64,000 nucleotides of DNA from Branchiostoma floridae (lineage: Eukaryota > Chordata > Leptocardii > Amphioxiformes > Branchiostomatidae), in the NCBI RefSeq assembly GCF_000003815.2, contig NC_049983.1, forward strand, positions 19,013,694 to 19,077,693. The letters are read 5' to 3'. The notes beneath the pieces were generated by a model, which did no database searches, was not told where the DNA came from, and saw only the letters and a list, made by a program, of their open reading frames with translations. Position 1 is the first letter of the stretch. Each line of letters starts with the position of its first letter. The translations under genes were made by a program, and so were the position numbers. Of the stretch, positions 12,201 to 24,800 are shown piece by piece.

Positions 12201-13929
12201 ATGAAAAAAATTGGATGTTGACCTGACTAGCTGGTTGTTATTATATAGCATCAAGTAAATCGCTTTATGCTTGATTAAAGAAAGCAAAATATAAAGCTTG
12301 ATACAAATGTAGTGTTGCAAAATTGCAATATTTGTTACACATTAAGTTTGTAAAATTTGTCATTCCTCTGTGAATTTTGTATCACAATACATCTAAGTCC
12401 TATCTGTGGCTGAATTAAACATACTGCTAGACAGTTAACAAAGTTCTTGACATTGTAGAAATACCGCTAAAATAAATTACTACCAGATTCCTGGAGAACA
12501 TGACATTCATTGTCTTAAATGATAATAAAAGTATGATAAAACAAAAGAAATATGGCTCAAATAAGGCCTCTTCCTGGCCTTACGCCTCCAGCTATGCAAA
12601 TCCACTCTCCTAGGGAGCTTTATTTTTCTACTGTCGATGTAAATAGTGGAGAAAAACAATCTCAGCACTTGGAACATTGCCTGCAGCCATCAGTATCAGA
12701 GGCAGGCGCCAGATTCCGTATCTCCTAAAGGCAGGTGAGTAAATTGGATTCTTATTTAACTGTTGAAGGTGGACAGGAGTGACCTGGGCAGGCCATGTCT
12801 ACAGGGACAGGCTCAGGGAATGAAGTGCCCAGGTTCGCTGATAGTCTGTCATGATCGCTGTCATGAGACTCTGCCAATGTGTGAATATTTCACTGTACAA
12901 TACCAAAATACTGTCTTATTTCTCTCATTGTCTTGTTTTCGTATGTAGAGGAATATTGCATTGTATAAGATAAATTCAAGGTACCAGGTAAATCAAGAAA
13001 CCTTCCAGGATATCTTTATATGTTGATTCTTACATGCAGAGCTTTATTCTTGTTTTTGCTTAGGTGAAGAATGTATCTCTAATACAACACAGTATATGTA
13101 ATCGTAGTTGTGTCCATGACTTTCTGAGGTAAACATAATGACATCTGCAGCAGTTTCCCTTGTAAGTTGTAGCAATCCAACCTTCTACCTGTAGGCATAA
13201 CAACAGTGTTGACAAACTTTTAATTTGTGAAACCTTTTTTAAGTAGTTTGGTTCACAAATCGTTATAGGAATGCTACCACTTGGTCATTGTCATCTTCTA
13301 TAATTACACAGTTTTTTTGTTTCTTAATCAAAGTCTACATTAATTACATAATACTGATTAAACTTACTGGTCTATTGATTTGGACTCATTAATTTGTCTT
13401 AGGTGGGTCAGGTGATATCAAAGGTGTTCAAAGGTTTGTATGAGTCAGACTCTAAATGTCTTGAGATACTTAGGTGTAGAGTTTATTCCTTGTTTTCCTT
13501 TCTATACATTCAGCTATAATATAAACATGCTCATTTACTTTTTTGGTGGCAATTTACACATCTTATTGTAGTGCATTTTTCATGAATAAATATATCATAT
13601 ATAAACCACTTAGATTCTACATAGGTTGTATCTGCCTACCAATGTCAATGTTCTATTCTCTGTATGGAATGTCTACAACACTAGTGAGGCTATACTGTTG
13701 TGGAAAACCTATAAAGGACGGACAAGGAAAAATGAGGAGGGGCTATTCCTGCTCATATTGTTGTAGCTAGAATTATACATATGCCTGGTTTACACAATCA
13801 TGTGTTTTTGAGTCAACTCAGAGTCAACTCAGCGGCTCCAAGCTGACTCTAACCCAGGAACTCAACTCCCCCCCTATTTATATTTCAGCCATACCATAGG
13901 TATGGTGAAATATATTGTATTCGTAATGT
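9271..13929. other. Non-coding, no recognised gene
   Basis: AT-rich sequence with no supported exon. A minus-strand AATAAA at about 11487-11493 and others nearby could serve as polyadenylation signals for the GRIPAP1 transcript, but that would need a UTR of more than 4 kb, and I do not assign one. Confidence 0.4.
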
Positions 13930-13930
13930 T

Positions 13931-13969
<39 letters not shown>
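13930..13969. repeat. (TTTC)n microsatellite
   Basis: About ten perfect TTTC units at the left edge of the 162-bp tandem array. Confidence 0.95.
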
Positions 13970-13984
13970 CCTGTCAAATCTTCA

Positions 13985-14620
13985 GAACACGGTATCTCCG
14001 TTGTTCCTCAACCGAATGACTTGAAATTTGGCACAAGGGTAGAGTGGGCCAATACCCTCGGACGTTTTTTTCATTTTTTCCATATCTGTCTCTTAAATGA
14101 TTTTATTAAGGTTTTTTGGTCATCTTAAGACCAAAACTGCATATTTGGGCCCCCTGTACCCTGGTATTATAACCGAATTAGCTGAAATTTGGCACAGATG
14201 TGCCTTGATAAGTCCCCCATATAGATTCAATATCAGTTTTGGTGTACAGTATAACGAAATGCTTATTTTTGCGATTTTTTGGTCATTTTTTTTACCAAAA
14301 ATGGACACTTTTGGCTCCTGTACCTTGGTTTTAGAACCAGATGACCTGAAATTTAGTATAGGAGTGCCCTAGACATATGCGCACATGGATTCAATAACAC
14401 TTGAGGTATACAGTACAACAAAATGCTTAATTTTGCGATTATTTGGCCATTTTACGACCAAAAAGTACACTTTTGGCTCTTGTGCTCTGGTTTTAAAACC
14501 AAATGACCCAAATTTTGGTAAAAGGGCGCACTAGACATTTATTCAAATGACACATGTATAATTTTTGTCATAGACTACGTCAAAATGATATATTTGGGGA
14601 TTGTTTTGTCATTTTCCAAT
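13985..14620. repeat. Diverged tandem array, ~162-bp unit, about 3.6 copies
   Basis: Successive units end in ACTTGAAATTTGGCAC-like sequence near 14030, 14195, 14357 and 14519. Each contains TTTTGGTCATTTT, GACCAAAAA, a CTTTTGGCTC-TGTACC block and TTTTAAAACCAAATGACC-like sequence. It lies about 1 kb downstream of the GRIPAP1 stop, so it may be in the 3' UTR or intergenic. Confidence 0.8.
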
Positions 14621-14785
14621 AGCCAGAGGGGTCAATGACCTTAAGGTCGTTGACCCCCAGCTGCAGATTGCACCTACTGGCATATATGTCTATTCAATCT
14701 AATTAGATAGGTAACCAATCACTTAGCCTGAATCTATATCCTAAAGAGGGGGGGTGGCAGCCAATCAGCGAGCCCGGTGTTATCT

Positions 14786-15470
14786 GGAAGAGTCCATTCT
14801 TACACGGAGGGGTTCATTTTTTTAAATTCATCATTGGACTGGTGAAGTCTTTCAGTGGATGTATTTTTGGACAGGTCTATTTTGCAAATTTACAGAATGT
14901 GTGCTGGAAGAGTCTATTCTCGCACGGAGGGGGGATTTTTCAAAATTCATATTTTGGACTTTGGTGACTTCTAGTTTGTCAAAGTCTTTCAGTAGGGTTA
15001 TTTTTGGACTGGTCTAATTTGCAATTTTACATGGGTGTTCTGGAAGAGTCCATTCTTACATAGAGGGGGCTTTTTTAAAAATCCATTTTTTGGACTTCAG
15101 TGATTATGTCAAAGTCCTATTTTAGCGGATGTATTTTTGGACTACTCTACTTTACATGGAAGAGTCCATTTTTTGCACACGGAAGGGGGATTTTTTCAAA
15201 TTCAGTTTTGAACGGGTGATGATTCAAAATTCAATTTTTAGTGGAAGTGTTTTTAGACTGGTCTACCTTTTCATGCACTGGGACCTTTTTTGCTAAATTC
15301 AATTTTGGATTTGGTTTCTTATTCAAAAGGCCAAGGTTTCAGTGGGAGTATTTCTGGACTGGTCTATTGTGCAAATTCACATAGGGTGCACTGGAGTCCA
15401 TTCTTGAACGGGGGAATTTTGTAAGATTCATTTTTGGGTTAAACCGTCATTAGTAAAAGTGATTTTTCAA
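14786..15470. repeat. Second diverged tandem array, ~116-136-bp unit, about 6 copies
   Basis: GGAAGAGTCCATTCTTACAC-like motifs recur at 14786, 14906, 15042, 15158 and about 15386 (a weaker unit near 15270). Each is followed by GGAGGGGG, a TTTTGGACT block and a TTTGGACTGGTCTA block. It begins about 190 bp below the GRIPAP1 stop codon, so a mature 3' UTR may run through it. Confidence 0.8.
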
Positions 15471-15659
15471 ATGGGTGATTTTGAAATAGCCTATTGTTGC
15501 ATGGGGAGGGAGATGGCTGAAATATGCTGTATTTGCTCTCAAGCAAATGTCGGCCTTTCTAGTTAACAGATAACCTTGCGGGGCTATCTGGGGGTAGCTA
15601 TGATGATGATGATGAGTTGGAGTCCACTCCAAAAACGCTTGTGTAAGTTCAGCCATAGG

Positions 15660-15830
15660 CTACTGTGATTGTACAGCTGCTGTTTGTTGTTCAGACGTTT
15701 GCTGGCCAGCTGCAGGTGTTTGCTGTGCAGGAGCTGGAGGCTGCTGACTATCGGTGGGCGGCTGCTGACTCGTTACTCCAGGCTGAATCTTACTGAGTCT
15801 CACCAGCTCTTCTGACATCAGCTCCATGTC
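15660..15830 (-). CDS. GRIPAP1: GRIPAP1-like terminal coding exon 10 of 10
   Basis: 56 codons plus TAG. It opens [14 protein letters not shown], the conserved end of the vertebrate coiled coil (DMEVLSQEIVRLSK). It then runs into a Gln/Pro/Ala/Thr-rich tail (for example [16 protein letters not shown]) ending AAVQSQ. The tail is not the acidic tail of vertebrates, so it is probably lineage-specific. The acceptor is tcctctccag after a pyrimidine-rich tract. It lies 19.5 kb from the previous exon, but phase 0 and the family order support the join. Confidence 0.92.
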   Translation of the reverse strand, partial: DMELMSEELVRLSKIQPGVTSQQPPTDSQQPPAPAQQTPAAGQQTSEQQTAAVQSQ

Positions 15831-18800
15831 CTGGAGAGGAAATAAAACATGAAAAAAAATCTTAACAAGAAATCAAAGAATTCATGTCTCCATGAAATAA
15901 TGTTAGTTTCTATGAGTTTGTATATTTCGACATTATTGTGAATTTCCCACTGATTTTGTCATTATTATACATTTTCCCCACTAGCTGCAATAGAGTATTA
16001 GGCAACAGAAATGCATATACATGTAGCATGGAATTAACGACAGGAAATGAGATAACCTATTCTGGAACCTTTGACCTAACTTCCTATCAGTGTCCCTGAT
16101 GTGCCTAGCATGTTGGAAATAAGCCACATTACAATATTCAAATAAAACACAAGCTTAACAAACAAAAACAAAACAACACAAAAACACCGTACACAGAGGG
16201 AATAAGAAATGATGGAATCTTGTCAAAGTGAGAGAGTAACACATCCATGGAATATATATTCAGCATTTGAGAAGGAAATGGGGAAACATTAATGTCAACA
16301 ATGATTTATTTTAGTTGTCCCTGTTATCAATGTGTAACCTTGGGTTGTCTAATATCTTTAATGATAGATGAGGCCATTAGAACATTCTTACATAACAGGC
16401 AGATATTAACTGCAACAGTCTGGCTGCCATGCCCACATATTCATCACAATTATGCTAATGAGTTACTTGGTGTTGGGTGAAGGTTGTTTGCGAAATGTTA
16501 TTCAACCATCTCATCGCTCCAGTCTTCCTGCAGCCTCTATATAGTCATGTGTTTTTGAGCTAACCCAAGTTGTTAACTTTTGTTGTATAATTTTAATTTT
16601 TAACTTCCAACATCATATTTCTCATCAACTTCATGTCATGACATTCAGATATTTTGATGGACTGGTTGAAATTTTTGTCTGTCCCAACCAGAAGATTTCC
16701 ATCCTAGGATGGAGCTGCAGGTCCTGGAGACAGTCCAGGTTGTGAGGGAGGATTGATAGGTGAAGTGTAATTGGCAGATAAAAGCTTGGCCCTGACACTG
16801 ACAGTGAGTAATACAACAGTGAAATTCACTTCATCATTATACCACTTAGAACAACAAACAACAGTCCTAGATATGTTACATTCATCATATGAATTCATCA
16901 ATGGACAGGGAAAAATCAAATTGTGAAAATTGGAAAAACAAATTTTGCTTCAGACATTTAGGGCTGTACAGGCCATGCTGATGACAGAAAACACAACTGT
17001 TAGCAGATAAAAACACATTCATGAATGAAATTATATACAACCACCCAGAACAGTTTGGTGGGTTCATGATCACCTGAAAGACAAGTGGATAAGAGCTCAG
17101 CGTGCAAATGACTGTAAAAAAATATGAACATTTTTTTAGCTGGCATATGAGCCAAGTATGACACCCTGCAGGACGGAGATCATTACTACATGGCACTTAA
17201 TCAGCCTGGAGTACATCCCAACTGCCAGACAGGTATGACTGCTCTGTGCCATGTTGGCTGGGGTCCACATCTGCACTGTGTAATGGATGATGCTTAGGGC
17301 CAAACATGCAGGGACGTTAGATCAAAGAGACTGCTTCACAATCAATTTTAGCCTTTTCAGCGTCCCTTCACAAGGGCATTACAGATACGGAACAAACTTT
17401 TACACTGATTTCCAATTTTTTTTCAAAATAGGCAAGATGTTATTGGTGGCTTGAGGCTGGACCTTCAACCAAGAGTCTTCCCAAGAGGATTTTCTCTACC
17501 TTTTTTATTATCTCCACATATTGAATAATATATTGATTGGTTATATATGGGGATGGAGGGGATACAAACGCCCAGGCGCCTATGACCCATAACTGGAGTC
17601 ATCTGTATGGTCACATGTCTGAAAGGTCACGTTTTTGAAAGGTCATTTTTCTGTAAGGTCAAATGCCTGTTAGATCGCTTGTCTGGAAGGTCACATGTCT
17701 GTAAGATCTCTTGTCTGGAAGGTCACATGTCTGAAAAGTCACATGTCTGAAGGCCATACATGTATGTTCGTAAGGCTAAATGCAAGTTAGGTCACTTGTC
17801 TGCAAGATCCCATGTCTGGAAGCAGTGGGTCATCCATCCATCAAGCCCAACAATAATTCTTTTTGACATTCTGTCAGATCCAAAATCGAAATGTAATGTT
17901 AGGTAATGAAATGGTTAAAGTACATGTTGCTTAATAGCACTTAAAAGTCTTCACAACATACAACAAGATTATGCAGTCCTCGTAAGATCTGTAAAAAAAT
18001 GAAAAATGAAAAAGGTTAATGGGGATTTCTATACTGCAGTAGAATTAGTGCTTCCATCCATTGAAGAGAAGTTATTATCCATTTACCTCCTGTTGATAGC
18101 ACTGTGTTTTCACAGTTGTTAAACTGATGGCCAATTCCAACTTCTATGAAAGTGGCAGGAATTTCAATTAATTGAACACAAAGTTTCCTCTCTTTTTCGG
18201 ACACTTAAGGGAACAAAGATTTACATTACATGTATCATATACAATAAAGACCTACATGTACATGTCCTCAGCTGAGGAAAGGTCACACACTGCTAATCAT
18301 CATGTAGCTGAGGGAGGATCTAAGGTTTAAGAGTAGGGTAAGAAGTACACACTGGGGGTGCAGGTGGTGTATCTGAAAAGATATCTGTTTTCAGAATCTA
18401 TACATGTATAGCCGGTATAACCGTTCAGCATATCACGTCCAGCTTTGCAGGCATGCGGTGTGGCAGCAGCTGGTCATACCACACAGAAGAACCTGTCACA
18501 CCTAACCTTTGCAAATCTGACTGCAAATGTTGCTTAAACTTATTATTTGAGGGTGCTGCTACTGTCCTGGCACTCTATAATTGTAGGGAAGCACAAATAC
18601 TTAAACACATCAATCCTTGGTTGAAAAGTTTGGCACTTGAAGGCATGACTATTTCCTGATGAATAGTCAGGGAGAGACAGGCCATACCGGGGGTCAAGTA
18701 CTCTCCCGGAGATGTGTGTACCTGTCAGGGGAGGGGTGTGCTCAATCCGTCTCAGTACCCTCTCCTCTGAACCCTGACTTCTCCCTAATCCTGCTTACAC

Positions 18801-21800
18801 AAGGAATTAACCTGACACTCACAGAGGTGAGGCGGTTTGAAGGTTCCAAGGACCCTTTTCTGAGAGAAACTTGAATATGGACTGCAGGACACACAAGGGT
18901 TAGAGGCCCATGAAAATGTCATCAATATACATCTAAGGGTCCAAATTGTACCATAACATGAATGATACATGTGAAACCAATTTTCAATTGTAAAAATAGT
19001 AAGTTGAGCATGTGAATTGGGGTGGGGGAGCTGAAAATGGGCTCATTTTGACTTTTCCAGGATGATGTTGGATGGCACTCACAGTCAGGAGAGTTTTATA
19101 ATTGTAATCATATGATTCATCTCACCAGGAGGAAGAAATGATGCATACTTGCATGCTTACAGGCAGACCAAAATCATGATATTACTGTTCAGACTTCATG
19201 CTGACTATTAAGATGGTTAGTGTCAAAAGAAAGTGGACCAATTCACACATTATAGACCATTTATTAACATCTTGTGCACATATCTATGGCCATTTTTAGA
19301 ACTTTGTAGGACAGACCATCCTCAAACTTTATAAGATGGTTTAGTTGACAAAAAAGCTTTTGTGTTCAAGTCAATCCACCTCCCTGGAAGTCATGTACCA
19401 AAGATTTCCCTTTACAAGGTGGCACCTTTGCCCGCAGCAGTGACAAGCGCACCAGGAATAACTGGCCTTGGCCATGGGTTACATTCATCTTTCACACGGG
19501 CCTTGACCCCCCATTGTTCCAGGAAATGTGTACAGATATGCAGGTGGGGAGTTCAAGGCGACGCGCGATGTTGGAAAATGTGGATGGCACAGATATTGTC
19601 AGTATGTCACCTGCTTTAGACTCATGCAGAATTGACATATAGATTATCAATACCCCATCATCAGACTTTGACATCTGGCTCATACCCATATTGTAATAAG
19701 CTTTTTGTCTGTCTCAGCATCAATACTTTCTTTAAGAAATCCTGTCAAACCTCATATTTCTAGTGAGGAGACCCATTATAAAAGTGTAGAAATGTTGTCT
19801 ACATAAGGCATAAATTAATCAATGTTTCAATTTCCGTGTTTTTTGGGGCCAGCTTATTGAATGGCAACTGGGATACAAAGGACTGAATCTCACAAAATTG
19901 CATCAGATTCTGCAAAAAATTGCAGAATATTCCTCTAAGAAGCTTTGGGATAAAAAAGTATTGCCTAACACTTCTTTAAATACAGTAAAAAATTATAGGA
20001 TACAGTTGAGTATTACAAATAAGTACATGATTTTGAGACTTCAGAATGCTATAAAAATTAAACAAATTCCTGTAAATATCATAGAAATTGCTAAACTTTC
20101 TTTCTAACACTGAATTGATATAGGGACTTACCCTAAAATTCCTGTAAATATGTCCTAAGCACAGGAATTAACTTGTTTTTGTACATGTATGAATAAATCA
20201 AAGAGATGAAAATTTTTTGTTCTTCCATTACAATTTTCAACCTTAAAGTTACATATAGACACTTGATATAAATGGCAACAGGAGACCAAACATGAGCACA
20301 CACTTGATCTCAGATATCCTGTGCACAAAGCATTCAGCGAACAAATGTGTACGTGTAACCTGATTTAATCCCCTGCAAAAGGCAGAGGTTATACAAGGAT
20401 AAGGTGAACATAACGCCCCACCCACTACATCGGGAACAGGTGTTCAGGACACAGCCGATGGCTCTGCTATCCATAATCGTCCTGGCAACATTGAACAGCT
20501 ATATTACGAGCAATTTGTTGAAGTAGTGCTAGAACACAGGCACATACGGGTGGAACGGCAACTCAATTAGTGGTCAGGGATGTGGAAAGAATGACTTTGT
20601 GCCGCCGCTGCTGCAACTGGTCGTTGGGTGGGTAGTGCAGGTGGGGAGGGGGGCTGTTCTGGGTAAAATAAGTTCTGAACATCAGGCAAGACTACAGTTT
20701 GCATAAGCTATGCAAGGCTCGAAATCCTTTTTTCTGCATACCTGCACTGGTGCAGGTAATATTGAAAATTACCTGAACCAAACAAATTTCACCTGCACAA
20801 CTCTGAATTACATTTGTATGGATCATACTAAAATTGTTCAGGAAGCATTGCTATTTTTCTTTTATACTTTATAGGTGGTAACATTTATGTGTAACACTCA
20901 GTACATGGACCAGTGCAGGTTAGGTGCCAGGTAGACCTGCACAGCTCCAATTTTACCTGTTTTGTAGGTGGTATTTCAAGCCCTGCTATGTCATTATATA
21001 AATATATAATACATACTGTAATATTGCTCAATGATATTAAGGTAATGCCCTCCAGATCTGTATCTTTACATCACAATACAAACATCCAGTGACTTCTGTC
21101 TAACGGAAATTAATAAAGATGTAAATCATGTTTATCTGACTGTTGACGAAACTTTCATAGATTCTATATTAGGCTACTGTTGCAGAGCAGAATGATAAAG
21201 CTTTAAGTAGCGTGCGATATTGCAACATTTCTTCATTTATGATGGTACGGTTAGTGACAGGGAAGAAAATTCAGTTTCATGATAAGAAATCAACACTTAA
21301 GTATAAATCATGACTATGAAGAACATCATGGATATATTCACAGTCATAAAGTTATGAATGAATCACTGAGCCCCTTCAACTAAAGACAAGCATCTGTGTT
21401 ATTTTCCTTTTCACTTCTCCACAGTTGGTCTTTTACAACCAATACCAGCTACATAATTCAACAGTTCAGACTTGGTAAAGTTTGAATCAGATTGCCTTTG
21501 TTCACCAGTCAAGGGATGAAATTAACAACCCCTACAACATTCTTGTTTATGACTAACCTATCCACCCCACTGGGCAGGCTATTTCTGTAGAATGATATCT
21601 CGGAATAATAAAGGACTTGATGCAGCTAGTAGTGAGTCGTATTGTGCAACACAGACAAAAGTTAAGTGTGATTGCACTGTTTGTTTCTTTGCTTGTGTTG
21701 CATACCATGTAAGCTGCCTTGTGGCGAAAGACACCAGCCTTGTACTGAAGAGAACAAGCGGCATATCCGGAACAAGCTGCATATCCGAACAGATTAAATT

Positions 21801-24800
21801 GATCCACTCGCACCGGGACAGTCTTCTTGCCAAGTGAGCTGGGATATGGAAAATATCGAGGGTGCTTTACATCCTATGCAAAGAACATCCCTAGCTGCAG
21901 CTACATCGTGGCCTACAACTAGGTATTTGAAGCCAGAATCTTTAGATTCTAAGTTAATTCAACCCTAACTACCTTACCGCCTCTTAATGCTAAGTGTCTT
22001 AAACTGTGTAATATGTTGTTTGGCATGACAGAATCCAAAACTGAAGGCCTATGAGTGAAAGGTATCATTCAAAAGCCCAAACTGTAAGCACATTAACTGC
22101 AACCAAGACCCGCTATAAAGTGACTTTTCAGCCGCTTTTTTAAAGTTAGACCATACAGACTGATATAGAACACTACAACCAATTCAATAGCTGATATCAA
22201 CACAACACTTCTTATAATAGAATGCACTCTAGTATAATCTATAAAAGCTCTTTTCCAATCCCCGATTTCCAAACACCTAAGGTGTCTATCCTTACCGGAT
22301 ACATCTTGATGGATCCAGCTCAGCCCTGAACGTGACAGTGAGGAATGGATGGTCTTTCAGTCCCATCTACACTCCATAATTCATCAACATATTCCAAAGT
22401 CATCGGATTTACAATACACTTATTACCTGCACCACTTTAGTGGTGCGCGCTCTTTTGTTACTGCCTTCATGGCATTTGTCTTCGTCATGTGTAGTTGCAA
22501 GTCTGACTGCAGAATGCCTTTACAATTCTATCAAGGTGGCAAGGTGGTCTGGTGGTTTGGATTGTTGACTTAGACTGTAAATTATCTTGGTAACGATCCT
22601 TAGCAGGCTCCAGTGTTGTGCCCTTGGGAAAGGCACAGTACAACTATTTCCTCACTTGATTCAGATGAAAATGGAAACCTTAATAAGCTTTGGTTAGAGG
22701 TGTTTTCTACATGGGGCATAAAGCTGATGCCCCGTGTTTGAGGAGAGCCACACCTTCAGCAGGTTTAACATCCCACTGGACTTACTGAAAAGAGTAGTGT
22801 GACTGGATTGAACTTTACAGTTTAGGCATTGTATATGTATATGTCTGTGGTCACGATACCAGCCTCGCTGCCTAGTGTCCACATTGTACTGTTTAGTTAA
22901 AATCTGAATAGGTCAAAGTTTAGGTACGTTTCTTCTCAGTATTCCTGCAGAAGATCACAAAAAGGCCAGCTGTGTGTAATACACATAAAAACAGATTGAA
23001 GATAAACTGACAACAGAACTCATTTACTATTTGATTAGCCTGTGATTAAATGAAAGATGAGCTTTGGCAGCACCATTACAAACGTTCAGTAACCAACTAA
23101 TAAATCAAACTCAGTTAATGTCATTAATTAATCTTAATCAGCCAACGAAATAGAGAAATTATCTAACATCGCTTAAAGATATGAAACTGTAGGTAATTAA
23201 CAGTCATGTGATCGCAGCTGACCAACCAGAGGCTGTGAAGCAGGTGAAATGAACAGGTGTTTTATGGCATTATCTGGTATCAATGAAGGGACTATATCAA
23301 GGTCAGAGTTACCCTGTCCCAGATACATATGCATTCACAACATCTTTCACTCAGCTTAATGGCATGGTCCTTGTGGTGGGGGAAGGCCATAACATCAGCC
23401 TGGGGAAAATGAACTGCCTGGATGTTGGGGGAAACTATATTTAGAACAGCAGGACAACAGCAATAATTTACGACATGTGGCCTACTTACGGCTGGTCCTC
23501 CCCTCCCATGTAAGGAAGAAACCTCAGACCCATTAACCCCTGGCAGCTTGTAGATGACCATCTGTCTTTTAAAATCTCCCTGTGTTTGAGATCAGTGCCT
23601 ATCTCCCAGGCTCAGGGCCCATGACACAGTGATAACCCAGGACTCTGGCTACCACCACTAAAAACACATAGAACTATGCCATCAAGGAGAGTAGGTTGCT
23701 AATCTTCTCTTTTCACCAGTCATTCAAAAAGTTCATTCAGTTATCTATATCTATGTACTTGCTTTGGAACATGTGATCACAACTTTAGAGTACTTTCATG
23801 AGTGAATTGTGCATAATAGAGCATGACTTATTGATCTATTGTGATGTAATATGTACATGTAACTGATGACATTCAAATGTATTAGTTATTTCCTTAAAAA
23901 ACAGAATTTTTAGTCTTGTCACTTTAGATCAACGAACTGACTTGAAAGTTAGAATATACAAAAGGAAAACCATCCTCACACTCTACTAGGACCCTAATAA
24001 TGATCTCTCTGAACAGAGACCCCAATTGAGAACTTTACTGGCAGAATACCCTGACACATGCACATTTGTGTTTTGTAAGAAAGAGAATGTTCTCATCTTG
24101 TAACACTTCCACTAGTTTTGTTTTTCCAGATTTTTGTTTTTTGCAGGTGTGCTTTTCTTTCTTGTACTGTCAGTAGCACTGTCGTTACAGCCACCAAATC
24201 AATTTCTTAATATGTATATTACCATTATGATAGCCTTTTGTTGACTTCCTATACAAAATGGATCTCAAACAGAATTGTTTGGCACAGGCTAGAGATGACC
24301 TTAGACAATCTATGTCTCAGATGCGGGACACGAAAACTCAACTACACGTACATGAACACAGCTTCATCATTGATCCCCCTCCTGGAACCGTGCCATGATA
24401 TAAATTGTGACAAGCTGATCAAAGTGAACAAGTCTGAGTACTCCATATTGGCAGGTCTGCTTTAATGCCCACTAAACATAAACCCTAATGGAAATTTGAT
24501 CCCCTCTTATAGCATCCTCCGTGATCATGTGCTCCTTTTTGAGAAATAGGCAGCGGCAGTCGTTCCCAAGACAGAAGCAACGAGATGAGCCAAGCCACTT
24601 GTCTACATGACACCATCCACAGTCCTTACAGGAGATGGGTCTCTGAGCACGAGTTTTTGGCCAGCTTAATTGGAGGAGCACAGTGTTATGCAGGAGATAT
24701 GAGACTGAACGGAATCTTGGGAAATCAACATGGCTCCCGTGGCACAGAAAGGAACTTGTTTTGAATGTCTCAATCATCCGCTTACACGTAACAGTCTTCC

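Noticed and set aside
24472-24777. Cys-rich minus-strand frame resembling a zinc-binding module
   Set aside because: Cysteine spacing does not match a family I recognise, and there is no splice or neighbour support.
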